From: Indibacter alkaliphilus LW1
GTDB taxonomy: Bacteria; Bacteroidota; Bacteroidia; Cytophagales; Cyclobacteriaceae
DNA: 64,000 nt
Direction: 5' to 3'
Assembly (NCBI RefSeq): GCF_000295935.2
Contig: NZ_ALWO02000045.1
Span: forward strand, 62,001-126,000
Position numbers and translations under genes: made by a program. Of the stretch, positions 10,530 to 19,263 are shown one piece after another (the stretch's first letter is position 1; each line of letters opens with the position of its first letter). A model generated the notes under the pieces. That model was not told the DNA's origin, did no database searches, and saw only the letters and a list, made by a program, of their open reading frames with translations.

Positions 10530-10731
10530 AATTATAAATTTAAAAGTTAGAAGTATAGCTTATCCAAAAATCCGATAAGAATGAAAGCCTTAATTTACAG
10601 ACATTTAAATAAAAATGTAAAATTATTGACCCTAAATTTTTTAAAATAATTTAATTAAAAAATTAATTAATAAGTAATTAAATGCTTAATTGAATAAAAA
10701 TTAAGAAATAATCTATTGTACAATATAGTGT
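10530..10731 (-). promoter_or_regulatory. AT-rich leader of giant-protein operon
   Basis: These 202 bases between the acyltransferase stop and the start of the 2088-aa gene are extremely AT-rich, with interleaved TTAATTAA-like tracts around 10650-10690. It is the only space for a promoter of the three-gene operon. I could not place a convincing TTG/TAnnTTTG pair on the minus strand, so the call rests on position and composition alone. Confidence 0.35.
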
Positions 10732-11748
10732 TTATGATTGATTGTTTTTATTGGATAAAATGAGTAAAAATACCAAAATCCAGTAAATCAATAAAATAAT
10801 GGAAAAATCATAATTTAATTGTATTAAAACCGTCGAGGCTATGAATAGGAGTGGTATTCCTCCGTAGCAAATCACGAATTTGAAGGTGGCATAGAAAGTT
10901 GGATCTTTGACTTTTGGCTGGGCATATTTCCAGGCCAGATACAAAGGAGCGATAAATATTTTCATCAAAAAATTAGCAAGAGGCTGAGCTTTGGGTACTT
11001 TTTGTTTTTCACTGGCTTTTTTAAAATTCCCGGCTAGTGCCATTTTCACCAAGTCTGGAGCAGTGAGGGCAATTCTGTTTTCCAGCAGTTTTAAAAGATT
11101 TGCTTCGTAAGCATCATCTGGGATCTGTGATACCAATGGATCCATCCTATCCAAAGTTTCCCTCATCAAACTGTCGTATTTTGGGTAAAATTCACCTGCT
11201 TTGAATGGCTTGCCAAAGCAAATGCTGACTTCGGAACCAGAGAATTTATGGGAGGAGTAATTGATGCCTACGGGCAATACGGTCAAATCCATATCAGGCT
11301 TGACTTCAAGCGCCTGAAAAGCAATTCTTGCAAAGCCTTTTTTCAAGGGTCTGAGCGTCCTTTTCATGCTATGGCCACCTTCTCCGAAAATCAGAATGGT
11401 ACCATTATCCATCAGAATTTGTACACTTTTGCTAAAGGTATCTTTATTCTTTTCCATATTGTCTACTCCATCCCGAATACGGTAGACAGGAATCATTCTG
11501 ATATAATCCAATATTTTGGCAATGATTGGATTTTTAAAGACTGATGCCCTAGTAAGAAAGTGTGGGTTTAATCGGGTATGCGTAGCAATTAGCAGTGGGT
11601 CAATCAGTGCATTCTGATGATTACAAACGATCAAAGTAGGCTTTCCTTTCGGAATATTTTTCTCACCGTAAACTCTTATTTTGTGAAAGTAAAGGTGGAG
11701 GGATATTCTTACAGTAATGCGTAGGAATGCATTAAAAAGGTTTTTCAT
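10732..11748 (-). CDS. 1-acyl-glycerophosphate acyltransferase family protein (PlsC-like)
   Basis: Likely transfers an acyl chain to a lysophospholipid or related acceptor at the inner membrane. The catalytic block NHQNALIDP (residues 43-51) has an H-x5-D spacing that I associate with Bacteroidota members of this superfamily rather than the usual H-x4-D. The second signature is FGEGGHS near residue 122. The C-terminal 50 residues contain two hydrophobic helices, so the protein is membrane-bound. It starts 15 bases after the BASS transporter stop and is probably co-transcribed with it. Whether it is a true PlsC or a side-branch acyltransferase cannot be told from sequence. Confidence 0.88.
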   Translation of the reverse strand: MKNLFNAFLRITVRISLHLYFHKIRVYGEKNIPKGKPTLIVCNHQNALIDPLLIATHTRLNPHFLTRASVFKNPIIAKILDYIRMIPVYRIRDGVDNMEKNKDTFSKSVQILMDNGTILIFGEGGHSMKRTLRPLKKGFARIAFQALEVKPDMDLTVLPVGINYSSHKFSGSEVSICFGKPFKAGEFYPKYDSLMRETLDRMDPLVSQIPDDAYEANLLKLLENRIALTAPDLVKMALAGNFKKASEKQKVPKAQPLANFLMKIFIAPLYLAWKYAQPKVKDPTFYATFKFVICYGGIPLLFIASTVLIQLNYDFSIILLIYWILVFLLILSNKNNQS

Positions 11749-11763
11749 CTGCCTGACTAATGG

Positions 11764-12690
11764 TTATTTTTCAAATATTGGTTTTAATTTTTTTCCAGCG
11801 AAACTTTTCCACGAAAAAGCTATTGTCATCCCGGAGATTATATGCCAAATTCCCCACCAGGCGGCGATAATGGCCATGCCTCCCAGCCCTTCAAAATAGG
11901 TGAATATAAGGACCAATGCAAGACCGGAATTTTGGATACCGGTCTCTATGGTAAGTGTTTTTGTGTCTTCTAAAGATAGCTTGCCGGCCCTGGCCAAAGT
12001 AAAACCTGAAAGTAAAGCGACAAAGTTGTGGCCCAAGACCCAAAGGAAAATCAAGCTGATAAACTTTAAGAACAGGTTGTAATTGCCTGCAAAGGCAATA
12101 ACCACAAAGGCGGCAAAAATCAATATGCTCATGGGTTTGAGAATTTTAGTTGCCTTGCCCGACCAAGCAGGAAATTTGTGGTTGATATACATGCCCAAAA
12201 GCAATGGGATCCCTAATATCAATGCAACTGTCTGAAAAACTTCGTAGTAACTCAAAGAAATTTCCCTGAGTAAATTGGCTGATGGTTCGTAAAGTCTTGA
12301 CCATAATGCAAAATTTAAAGGAGTCAGAAAGATGGAAAAGGCTGTGGAAAATGCCGTCAGAGATACAGAGAGTGCAGTATTTCCTTTTGCAAGGTAGGTC
12401 ATAAAGTTGGATACATTACCTCCTGGGCATGCTGCCACTAAAAACATTCCCAAAGCCACTGATGGAGGAGGCTGAATGGTGGTGACCAATAACAAAGTTA
12501 GCAAAGGCAAAAAGAAAAATTGAGATATGATGCCAAGTATAAAAGGTTTTGGGTTGTTTCCGATGTACTTGAAATCCTTGGTTTTTAGATCTAAAGCAAC
12601 ACCGAACATGATGATGGCTAAAGATACATTGAGTAATAAGAGGGAGTCCTGATTGAAGTTCAGGGTGCTTTTGTCAAGGTCTTCCAGCAT
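11764..12690 (-). CDS. Bile acid:sodium symporter (BASS) family transporter
   Basis: Polytopic inner-membrane protein of 308 aa with about nine hydrophobic segments. The family hallmarks are a GVALDLKTKDF stretch near residue 36 and ACPGGNVSNFMTYLAKGN near 89, followed by a polar-aromatic helix; the inverted second half carries ETGIQNSGLALVL near residue 250. Members import organic anions with sodium; the substrate here is unknown and need not be a bile acid. It lies 70 bases downstream of the queuosine-precursor transporter and just upstream of the acyltransferase. Confidence 0.88.
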   Translation of the reverse strand: MLEDLDKSTLNFNQDSLLLLNVSLAIIMFGVALDLKTKDFKYIGNNPKPFILGIISQFFFLPLLTLLLVTTIQPPPSVALGMFLVAACPGGNVSNFMTYLAKGNTALSVSLTAFSTAFSIFLTPLNFALWSRLYEPSANLLREISLSYYEVFQTVALILGIPLLLGMYINHKFPAWSGKATKILKPMSILIFAAFVVIAFAGNYNLFLKFISLIFLWVLGHNFVALLSGFTLARAGKLSLEDTKTLTIETGIQNSGLALVLIFTYFEGLGGMAIIAAWWGIWHIISGMTIAFSWKSFAGKKLKPIFEK

Positions 12691-12760
12691 GCTTAAGTGA
12701 GCTAATCATGGAAAGGTAATCAGCAGGTGGGAATTAGGCAAATCCAGACCTTAAATGTAA

Positions 12761-13567
12761 TCATAGAAACGAAGTATCCTCGGAAGCTTCTTTTGTCATT
12801 TGATCAGCAATTTCCTGTCCCAAGTATCTATCTATCAGGTAATGTCCAAGATACAACAGAGGGGTAAGAAGTACTGCTACACCGAATTTGTAAATGTAGT
12901 TGATGATGCCCACGGATACTACTTGAGCCCAAGACCAGTTACCAAAGATGTAAAAAGCTATTCCAAGAACTACAAAAGAGTCAATAAATTGGGAGACTAA
13001 TGTAGAACCTGTCGCTCTTAACCAGATCATTTTTGGACCTGTTATTTTCCTGAGTTTCTGAAATACGAAAACATCTATCAATTGGCCCAAGAGAAAAGCT
13101 ACAAGAGAACCAATGATTATTCCCAGCCCTTGCCTGAATATCACGTTGAAAGCATAATCAATATTGAACACATTACCATCTACATCAGGAGTATTGACTT
13201 CAAGCCAAAATGGGGCAGGGGGAAGCTTGGTGACACCTGCAATGACAAAGAAGATATAGGCAATGAAAAAGGCCGTTATGAAGCTAATTTTCCTAACTCC
13301 CTTTTTTCCATAGTATTCATTGATAATATCGGTAGTAATAAACACAATAGGCCAAATAACTGCTCCCGCAGTCAAATTAAAATCCAAAACATATTCTCCA
13401 AAAATTGTCCAGCCAGCAGGATCTAGTCCAATGGTTTTTTCGCCGGAAAAAATCTTGACACCTATAATTTCTGCCAAGATAGCGTTGGTTAAGAAAATTC
13501 CGCTGAGGATAATAAATAGGTTTGTTTTTTTAGACTCAAACTCCCTTTTATCTAAAGGCTGCTCCAT
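12761..13567 (-). CDS. yhhQ: Queuosine precursor transporter (YhhQ/VUT family)
   Basis: An integral membrane protein of 268 aa with six or seven hydrophobic segments. The diagnostic region is VIWPIVFITTDIINEYYGKK near residues 70-90, where the DIINEYYG block is characteristic of transporters that import preQ0/preQ1 for queuosine in tRNA. A second conserved feature is the SQFIDSFVVLGIAF helix near residue 192. It begins 26 bases after the RNase Z stop, so the two tRNA-related genes could share a transcript; co-regulation is inference. Substrate assignment follows the family. Confidence 0.88.
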   Translation of the reverse strand: MEQPLDKREFESKKTNLFIILSGIFLTNAILAEIIGVKIFSGEKTIGLDPAGWTIFGEYVLDFNLTAGAVIWPIVFITTDIINEYYGKKGVRKISFITAFFIAYIFFVIAGVTKLPPAPFWLEVNTPDVDGNVFNIDYAFNVIFRQGLGIIIGSLVAFLLGQLIDVFVFQKLRKITGPKMIWLRATGSTLVSQFIDSFVVLGIAFYIFGNWSWAQVVSVGIINYIYKFGVAVLLTPLLYLGHYLIDRYLGQEIADQMTKEASEDTSFL

Positions 13568-13593
13568 ACAAGTTGATCTCTAACAATTTTTGA

Positions 13594-14511
13594 TTAATCA
13601 ATGGAATAGGTAATACCTTCTTCACTCAAATATGTTTCGGTAAACTCTACTCGTGCTTCATGAAGAAGGGGCTGAAGGTCTATGTAGCGTGTGGAATAGT
13701 GGCCAATTAAAAGTTTTTTGGCTGATGCCTTTTGGGCAATTTTTCCGGCATCTGAGGCTGTGCTGTGGAAAGTTTCTTTAGCTCTTAGCTTTTCTTCATT
13801 GGCGAAAGTCGCCTCGTGATAGAGCAAACTTGCCCCTGAGATGAAAGGCACTATTTCTGGATCATAACAAGTATCAGAACAAAACGCATAGGATCTTGGC
13901 TTTCGAGGAGGATGGGTGTATTCCCTCAAGGAGTAAATTATTTGTCCTTTTTCGTCCAAAAAATCTTTTCCGTTTCTCAGACAATTAATGGCTTCAACGG
14001 GAATTTTTCTTTCCTGAAGTTTTTCTTTTATGAGGTTTCTAAATCGGATTTTTTCATCAATTCTGAATCCTGTACAGGGCAGTCTATGCTTGAGGGGAAA
14101 AGAGGTGACTTTGAAATTTTGCTCTTCCAGAATCAATTGGTCATGATCTGGATCGGTGCTGACAAAGCGCAGTGGGAAGTTGAGTTTGGTATTTGAGTAC
14201 TTCAGCTGAACAGTAAGGATCTCATCGAGTCCTACAGGCCCAAAGATTGTGAGCAGTCTGGTTCTTTTGTGTAGCTGAAAACTGGATATCAAGCCCATTA
14301 GGCCTAGGTAATGATCTCCATGGAGGTGGGAAATAAAGATAAAATCAATTTTGGAAAATCTAAGTTTGAATTTTCTCAACTGAATTTGTGTCCCTTCTCC
14401 ACAATCTAATAGTAAATAAGAATTACCGATTTTTACCAATTGGGAAGTCTGATTCCTGCCGTGGGCAGGAATCGCAGAATTGTTTCCCAAAACTGTGACT
14501 TCAAATTCCAA
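13594..14511 (-). CDS. rnz: Ribonuclease Z
   Basis: Endonuclease that trims tRNA 3' ends. A metallo-beta-lactamase fold protein of 305 aa: the Zn motif HLHGDHYLGL is near residue 62, an N-terminal VLGNNSAIPAHGRNQTSQ loop holds the substrate-binding region, and later ligands lie in SDTCYD near 212 and HYSTRY near 272. The frame opens with TTG at 14511; an in-frame stop lies just upstream and no ATG candidate is available. An AGGAGG lies about ten bases upstream of this TTG, inside the acidic tail codons of the STAS gene, supporting the start and translational coupling. Confidence 0.93.
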   Translation of the reverse strand: MEFEVTVLGNNSAIPAHGRNQTSQLVKIGNSYLLLDCGEGTQIQLRKFKLRFSKIDFIFISHLHGDHYLGLMGLISSFQLHKRTRLLTIFGPVGLDEILTVQLKYSNTKLNFPLRFVSTDPDHDQLILEEQNFKVTSFPLKHRLPCTGFRIDEKIRFRNLIKEKLQERKIPVEAINCLRNGKDFLDEKGQIIYSLREYTHPPRKPRSYAFCSDTCYDPEIVPFISGASLLYHEATFANEEKLRAKETFHSTASDAGKIAQKASAKKLLIGHYSTRYIDLQPLLHEARVEFTETYLSEEGITYSID

Positions 14512-14513
14512 TT

Positions 14514-14888
14514 TTAATCTTCCTCCTCTTCCTTATTCTCTATCTCATGAATAAAAATGGCTTCGGCAGCTTCTTCAAGTGAATCTACAATATTGAACAC
14601 CTTATCCAACATTGAGATTTTGATCAATTTCATCACGTGATCCTGAGGGCTTGCAATCACAAAAATCCCTCCAGCTCTGTTAAACTCCCTATTGCCTACC
14701 AATAGTGCACTTAGTCCACTACTGTCTGCATACTTTACCTGACTCATATCTAGCACCAAGTTATTGTATCCTTCAGCCTGTACGGTAAGAAGTTCTGATT
14801 TTAAGATGGGAGAAAGTGCTGAATCAAGCTTTTCTTCCATGGGAGTGAAAACTACGTATTGTTCTTTTTTATCTACTGTGTATTTCAT
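14514..14888 (-). CDS. STAS domain protein (anti-sigma factor antagonist-like)
   Basis: A 124-aa single-domain STAS protein. The phosphorylatable serine region is seen in DMSQVKYADSSGLSALLVG (residues about 47-65), the canonical D-S-S/T-G-L loop of SpoIIAA-type antagonists. The C-terminus ends in an acidic run that doubles as the ribosome-binding site of rnz. No anti-sigma kinase or phosphatase is nearby, so the partner is unknown. It sits between purC (17 bases upstream) and rnz, suggesting a purC-STAS-rnz transcript. Confidence 0.88.
   Translation of the reverse strand: MKYTVDKKEQYVVFTPMEEKLDSALSPILKSELLTVQAEGYNNLVLDMSQVKYADSSGLSALLVGNREFNRAGGIFVIASPQDHVMKLIKISMLDKVFNIVDSLEEAAEAIFIHEIENKEEEED
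14516..14530 (-). promoter_or_regulatory. Strong Shine-Dalgarno for RNase Z inside STAS gene tail
   Basis: On the minus strand the codons for the Glu/Asp-rich STAS C-terminus spell GGAAGAGGAGGAAGAT immediately before its TAA stop, putting AGGAGG about ten bases ahead of the TTG start of rnz. Bacteroidota genes seldom carry such a site, so it helps decide the TTG start. Confidence 0.5.
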
Positions 14889-14905
14889 TGTTCTGTGCTT
14901 TCTGA

Positions 14906-15838
14906 TTAAATATGTGCCAATATAGCTTTTTCAATATCCTTTTCCAGAGATTCTGTAGGTGCTTTTTGAAATTTTTCACCTGTGATCTTCTCAAATAATT
15001 CTATGTATCGCTCAGAAACTTCTAAGACAAAGTCATCAGGCATCTCAGGAACTTCCTGGCCATCCTTGCCTTGGAATCCGTGTTTGATGAGCCATTGCCT
15101 CACAAATTCTTTCGAAAGCTGTTTCTGTGGCAATCCGGCTTCCTGTAAGCCCTCATAACCCCCTGCGTAGAAATAGCGGGAAGAATCGGGTGTATGGATT
15201 TCATCTATCAAAAGGATTTCTTTGCCGTACTTTCCAAACTCATACTTAGTATCTACCAAAATCAAACCCATTTGTTTGGCAATCTGCGTTCCTCTTTCAA
15301 ATAAGGCTTGGGTATATTTTTCAAGAATAGCGTAATCCTCGGCGCTTACAATCCCTTGATCCAGAATTTCTTCTTTGGAAATATCTTCATCATGTCCTTC
15401 TGAGGCTTTTGTGGTCGGTGTGATGATCGGTGTGGGAAGGCGGTCATTTTCTTTCAAGCCGTCCGGTAAGGAAACGCCACAGATTGTACGCTTGCCTGCT
15501 TTATATTCCCTTGCTGCATGGCCTGCCAGATAACCCCTGATAACCATTTCCACTTTAAAAGGCTCACACTTTTTACCCATAGTCACCTGCGGGTGTGGGG
15601 TAGAAGCAACCCAATTGGGAACAATATCTGATGTAGCTTGCAGAAACTTGGCCGCAATCTGATTGAGAACTTGCCCTTTATGTGGAATTGCTCTCGGTAA
15701 AACCACATCAAAAGCAGAGATTCTATCACTGGCCACTATTGCTAGAGTATTTTCAAAAATATAAACATCACGGACTTTGCCTCTGTAAAAGCCCTGCTGT
15801 CCCGGGAATTTGAACTTTGTTTCTTTAATAGCGCTCAT
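14906..15838 (-). CDS. purC: Phosphoribosylaminoimidazole-succinocarboxamide synthase
   Basis: SAICAR synthetase of purine biosynthesis, joining aspartate to CAIR with ATP. At 310 aa it is the longer form found in Bacteroidota and yeast rather than the roughly 240-aa proteobacterial form. Visible motifs are RGKVRDVY (residues 19-26), [14 protein letters not shown] (36-49), [16 protein letters not shown] (76-91) and [12 protein letters not shown] near 193. ATG start at 15838. It appears to lead a short operon with the STAS gene and rnz. Confidence 0.96.
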   Translation of the reverse strand: MSAIKETKFKFPGQQGFYRGKVRDVYIFENTLAIVASDRISAFDVVLPRAIPHKGQVLNQIAAKFLQATSDIVPNWVASTPHPQVTMGKKCEPFKVEMVIRGYLAGHAAREYKAGKRTICGVSLPDGLKENDRLPTPIITPTTKASEGHDEDISKEEILDQGIVSAEDYAILEKYTQALFERGTQIAKQMGLILVDTKYEFGKYGKEILLIDEIHTPDSSRYFYAGGYEGLQEAGLPQKQLSKEFVRQWLIKHGFQGKDGQEVPEMPDDFVLEVSERYIELFEKITGEKFQKAPTESLEKDIEKAILAHI

Positions 15839-15905
15839 TTACAATTTACTTTGGACAAAAATAGAAAAAGCAATGTGTTTTGTGCTCTCCATTATGAATG
15901 AATCT

Positions 15906-17018
15906 TTAATTATTTGAACTCTCTTTGATAATTTCTCCTACTTTTTCTCCTTCCTTAAATATTCTTTCAAGGATAAGTTCACCACTTTTGTTGTACACTT
16001 TCTGGGTTCCATGTGGACTTCCTTTCACAAATGGCATGGTTTCCCTGATTTGGCCATTATCAAAGTATTTTGTTGCGGTCCCATCTTCTTCACCGTACCT
16101 ATAGTGGATTTCCCTTTCTTTTTCCCCATTGGGATAAAACGCAATTAATTTGGCTAAGTATCCCTCGCTGTCATAAGTGGCAATTTCTCTGACCTTACCA
16201 TCCTCAAAGTAGGACCGGATTTCTCCGGTAGGATTTCCTTTTTTGTAAGTGGCTTCTTCTGATATTGTTCCATCCTCATAGAAGCTTTTGAAGTTGCCAG
16301 TGGGTTCCCCGTTTTTATACTTTCCTTTTCTGGCTATGCTTCCATCTTGGTAATAACTGATGGTTTCCCCGTGCTGATATCCGTTTTTGTAAGAAAATTT
16401 CGATTTTAATTCGCCTGAAGGATAAAAATTCAACTGCTCTCCATGAATGACGCCGTTTTTGTAGTTGGTACTGGCTCTGAGCTGCCCATCGGGGTAGTAT
16501 TGCTCCCTGATATCATCCAATAAGCCTTCTTTATAAAAACCCTTCTCAAGTAAATTTCCTTCAGGATCATAATCATATGTCCAACCATCAGGTCTGTTGT
16601 TTTTGAAATTGGCTTTTTGCCTCACTATCCCTGATTCAAAGTAGCTGATTACTTCTCCGTCAATTGCATTATCTTTGTAGTTGAGTTCTTGTGAGATTGC
16701 TCCACTTTCATAAAAATTTACAGAAGGTCCTTGTTTTAGGTTATTATTGTAGGACACAACCCTCAAAGTATCTTCGGTATTAGGGAAAAAATCCACAAAG
16801 ATCCCCTCTTTCTTATCGTTTTTGAGCTGCCCCAAGACGGCCAGCCCTCCATCTTCATAATAGAGCCTGTATTCGCCTTCCCCTTTTCCGTTTACTTTTG
16901 TGTAGACTTCTCTGACTTTTCTTTTTTCCTCATCATAAAAAGTCCTTACTAATTCCTGGGCATAGGAGCTGAGGTAAGAAAAAAATAAAATAAGAAAGGT
17001 TAATCTGACTTTCATCAA
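15906..17018 (-). CDS. Secreted MORN-like (YwqK family) repeat protein
   Basis: Signal peptide at residues 1-20 ending near SYAQ, then about thirteen tandem units of roughly 23 residues of the type G-x-x-x-x-Y-Y-x-D/S-G-x-L/I-x-x-x-x-x-Y-K-N-G. These are the MORN-variant repeats of the YwqK family; the database label 'antitoxin' for this family is a name only and nothing here resembles a toxin partner. The protein is probably periplasmic or outer-membrane associated and forms an elongated beta-sheet stack. Function unknown. It stands alone between purC and thiolase, behind a terminator. Confidence 0.85.
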   Translation of the reverse strand: MMKVRLTFLILFFSYLSSYAQELVRTFYDEEKRKVREVYTKVNGKGEGEYRLYYEDGGLAVLGQLKNDKKEGIFVDFFPNTEDTLRVVSYNNNLKQGPSVNFYESGAISQELNYKDNAIDGEVISYFESGIVRQKANFKNNRPDGWTYDYDPEGNLLEKGFYKEGLLDDIREQYYPDGQLRASTNYKNGVIHGEQLNFYPSGELKSKFSYKNGYQHGETISYYQDGSIARKGKYKNGEPTGNFKSFYEDGTISEEATYKKGNPTGEIRSYFEDGKVREIATYDSEGYLAKLIAFYPNGEKEREIHYRYGEEDGTATKYFDNGQIRETMPFVKGSPHGTQKVYNKSGELILERIFKEGEKVGEIIKESSNN

Positions 17019-17043
17019 TAAATTTTGAATTGATTTTTAATCC

Positions 17044-17068
17044 AAAAGGCGGCGGGAAAACCGCCACC
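17044..17068 (-). terminator. Rho-independent terminator after thiolase gene
   Basis: Read on the minus strand: GGTGGCGG, loop TTTTC, CCGCCGCC, then TTTT. The stem has eight pairs with one G-T wobble and lies just after the thiolase stop at 17083. Confidence 0.75.
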
Positions 17069-17082
17069 TATATATTACATTT

Positions 17083-18261
17083 TTACACTTTCTCTATAAC
17101 TATGGCTGAAGCACCTCCTCCTCCATTGCAAATTCCGGCAACACCAATTTTGCCTTTTTTCTGCTGCAATACAGAATTGAGTGTAGCGATGATTCTCGCT
17201 CCTGAGGCACCAAGGGGATGTCCTAAGGAAACAGCACCTCCATATACATTCAACTTATCCATATCCAAATTCAATTGTCTTTGATTGGCAATGGCAACTG
17301 CTGAAAAAGCCTCGTTGATTTCATAAAAATCAACATCATTTTCCGTGATTCCGGCATTTTTAATGGCTTTTGGAATAGCCAAAGCTGGAGCAGTAGTAAA
17401 CCATATAGGATCTTGAGCAGCATCAGCAAAGCCTCTGATGATAGCCAATGGTTTTAATCCCAGTTCTTGAACCTTTTCCTTGCTAGCAAGGATCAAAGCA
17501 GAAGCTCCATCATTCATTGTGGAAGCATTGGCAGCTGTAACTGTTCCTTCTTTGTCAAAAACAGGTCTTAGATTTGGGATTTTTTCAAACATTACATTTT
17601 TGAACTCTTCATCCTCATCGACCACTATTGTTTCACCTTTACGGCCCTTGAGTTCTACGGGCACGACTTCGTCCTTGAAAGCCCCAGATTTCCAAGCTTC
17701 TGCAGATCTTGTATAAGATTGAATGGCATATTCATCCTGTTCTTCACGGCTTATATTCATTTCCTTGGCTGTATTGTCTGCACAGTTCCCCATTGGAAAT
17801 TTATAATATACTTCAAATAGGCCGTCTTTGACCAGACCATCTACCATCTCCGCATTGCCATATTTGTAACCAAACCTGGCTTTTGGGACGTAGTATGGAA
17901 CATTGGACATGCTTTCCATTCCACCTGCTACCACGAGATCATTTTGGCCTGTCATGATAGATTGGGCTGCAAACATGACTGCTTTCATCCCTGATGAACA
18001 GACTTTGTTGACAGTTGTACATGGAACATTATAGCCTATGCCTGCTCCAATGGCAGCCTGCCTAGCAGGTGCCTGTCCAAGGTTGGCGGAGATCACATTG
18101 CCCATCAATACCTCTTCCACCTGGTCTGCACTTACACCTGCTTTTTCCAAAGCGCCTTTGATAGCGGCACTTCCAAGTTCTACAGCTGTCAGCCCGGAGA
18201 GTTTTCCACCAAAGCTACCTAGTGGAGTTCTTACTGCTGCTACGATATATACTTCTTTCAT
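17083..18261 (-). CDS. Acetyl-CoA C-acyltransferase (thiolase)
   Basis: A 392-aa thiolase catalysing acyl-CoA + acetyl-CoA interconversion with 3-ketoacyl-CoA. The acylated cysteine is in VNKVCSSGMKAV near residue 89, the first catalytic histidine in EINEAFSA near 343, the GHPLGASG motif near 373 and the second cysteine in GICNGGGGAS near 378-386. Length and motifs fit either acetoacetyl-CoA thiolase or a degradative thiolase; no beta-oxidation partner is adjacent, so the direction of the pathway is open. Confidence 0.93.
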   Translation of the reverse strand: MKEVYIVAAVRTPLGSFGGKLSGLTAVELGSAAIKGALEKAGVSADQVEEVLMGNVISANLGQAPARQAAIGAGIGYNVPCTTVNKVCSSGMKAVMFAAQSIMTGQNDLVVAGGMESMSNVPYYVPKARFGYKYGNAEMVDGLVKDGLFEVYYKFPMGNCADNTAKEMNISREEQDEYAIQSYTRSAEAWKSGAFKDEVVPVELKGRKGETIVVDEDEEFKNVMFEKIPNLRPVFDKEGTVTAANASTMNDGASALILASKEKVQELGLKPLAIIRGFADAAQDPIWFTTAPALAIPKAIKNAGITENDVDFYEINEAFSAVAIANQRQLNLDMDKLNVYGGAVSLGHPLGASGARIIATLNSVLQQKKGKIGVAGICNGGGGASAIVIEKV

Positions 18262-18411
18262 TGGGTTTATATTTGGTTTTTATTAATTCCTAAACAATAG
18301 ATATGAGACAAGTCTGCCTAAGATCCATGGTTGACTATTGACCAATTCACTAAATCTCCAACTCTCTTAAGCCTTAACAATTAACTATCAACCAACAACT
18401 AGTCCCTATCC

Positions 18412-19251
18412 CTACCACTCAGGCAGTCCTCTTTCAGGTCTTTTTGTCGGTTTTTTTCTGTTTTGTTGGATATATCTCAATTCCGCTGCGTTCATGGCTT
18501 CAAGAATCTGGGCAGCCTGTTCAGGAGTAAGATTCATTTCTTCCAATTGCTCCCTCATTCTTTCCATTTGTTTTTCCCTTTCACTCAAGTCAGACTCCAT
18601 GTCTGATGGTTCTTGGGAATCGCTTTCATCCTGAGATTTTTCACCTTCTTTATCGTCTTTTTTCTGAGATTCAGAGTCCTCATCTTCATCAGTCTGCTCT
18701 TCACCTTCCCCATCTTTATTTTCTTGGGAATCACTTTGTTGATCTTGGTCTTGCTGATCCTGCTGATCTTGATTTTCAGAGTCTTCTCCCTGATCATCCT
18801 GATCTTGTTCTTGCTGATCTGGGTTTTCTTCCAACCATCTGGCAAGAAGTTCATAATTGTACCTTGCTATTTCATTTTCAGGATTTTTGATCAGGGCATA
18901 TTTAAATGCAGCAAGGGCATCTTCAAATTTTTTCTCATTGGCCAGAATGGTGCCGTTCTGATTGGAAGCAAAAGAGGCGATCTCTTTATTTGGGGATGAA
19001 ATTAGACTTGAATAGGTTCTTTGAGCTTCTTCTAGGTTGCCATTGTAATGGTAGCTCAGTGCCAAATTAAAAGTGGCATGAGGAGAATCCACATTGAATT
19101 CGGATTTCAGTTCCAGATGTTTTTCCACTGATGCTTCATAGTCGGCTTCAGCATAGCTTCTTGCTGCTGACTTAATAGCTGCATTTTTCTTCCCAATATC
19201 TGTCAGAGAAGAAGGAATTAATAGAAAAACAAAAGCTAAGTATTTTATCAT
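18412..19251 (-). CDS. batC: TPR protein, BatC-like
   Basis: N-terminal signal sequence (residues 1-18), then TPR-like helices at about 25-145 (YNYELLARW near 134), then about 90 residues dominated by Asp, Glu, Gln and Ser, and a basic C-terminus with a PEQAAQILEAMNAAE helix. This layout matches BatC of the Bacteroides aerotolerance (Bat) operon. It starts 12 bases after the VWA gene stop, the normal batB-batC order. Bat proteins are linked to envelope stress tolerance; their mechanism is unclear. The acidic tract is simple-sequence DNA and gives spurious frames on both strands. Confidence 0.75.
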   Translation of the reverse strand: MIKYLAFVFLLIPSSLTDIGKKNAAIKSAARSYAEADYEASVEKHLELKSEFNVDSPHATFNLALSYHYNGNLEEAQRTYSSLISSPNKEIASFASNQNGTILANEKKFEDALAAFKYALIKNPENEIARYNYELLARWLEENPDQQEQDQDDQGEDSENQDQQDQQDQDQQSDSQENKDGEGEEQTDEDEDSESQKKDDKEGEKSQDESDSQEPSDMESDLSEREKQMERMREQLEEMNLTPEQAAQILEAMNAAELRYIQQNRKKPTKRPERGLPEW

Positions 19252-19263
19252 CGTATCTAAACG

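Noticed and set aside
15906-17018. Toxin-antitoxin system suggested by the name 'YwqK family antitoxin'
   Set aside because: The protein is a secreted MORN-like repeat protein and no small toxin gene is next to it; the family label is historical.
18373-18400. Loose repeats of AACTATCAACC type between thiolase and BatC genes
   Set aside because: Too short and imperfect to call a repeat element; no direct-repeat spacing and no CRISPR-like structure.
18585-18999. Hydrophobic and basic frames on both strands across the BatC acidic tract
   Set aside because: They are other-frame readings of a repetitive GAT/GAA/CAG-rich coding tract and show no independent start signals.
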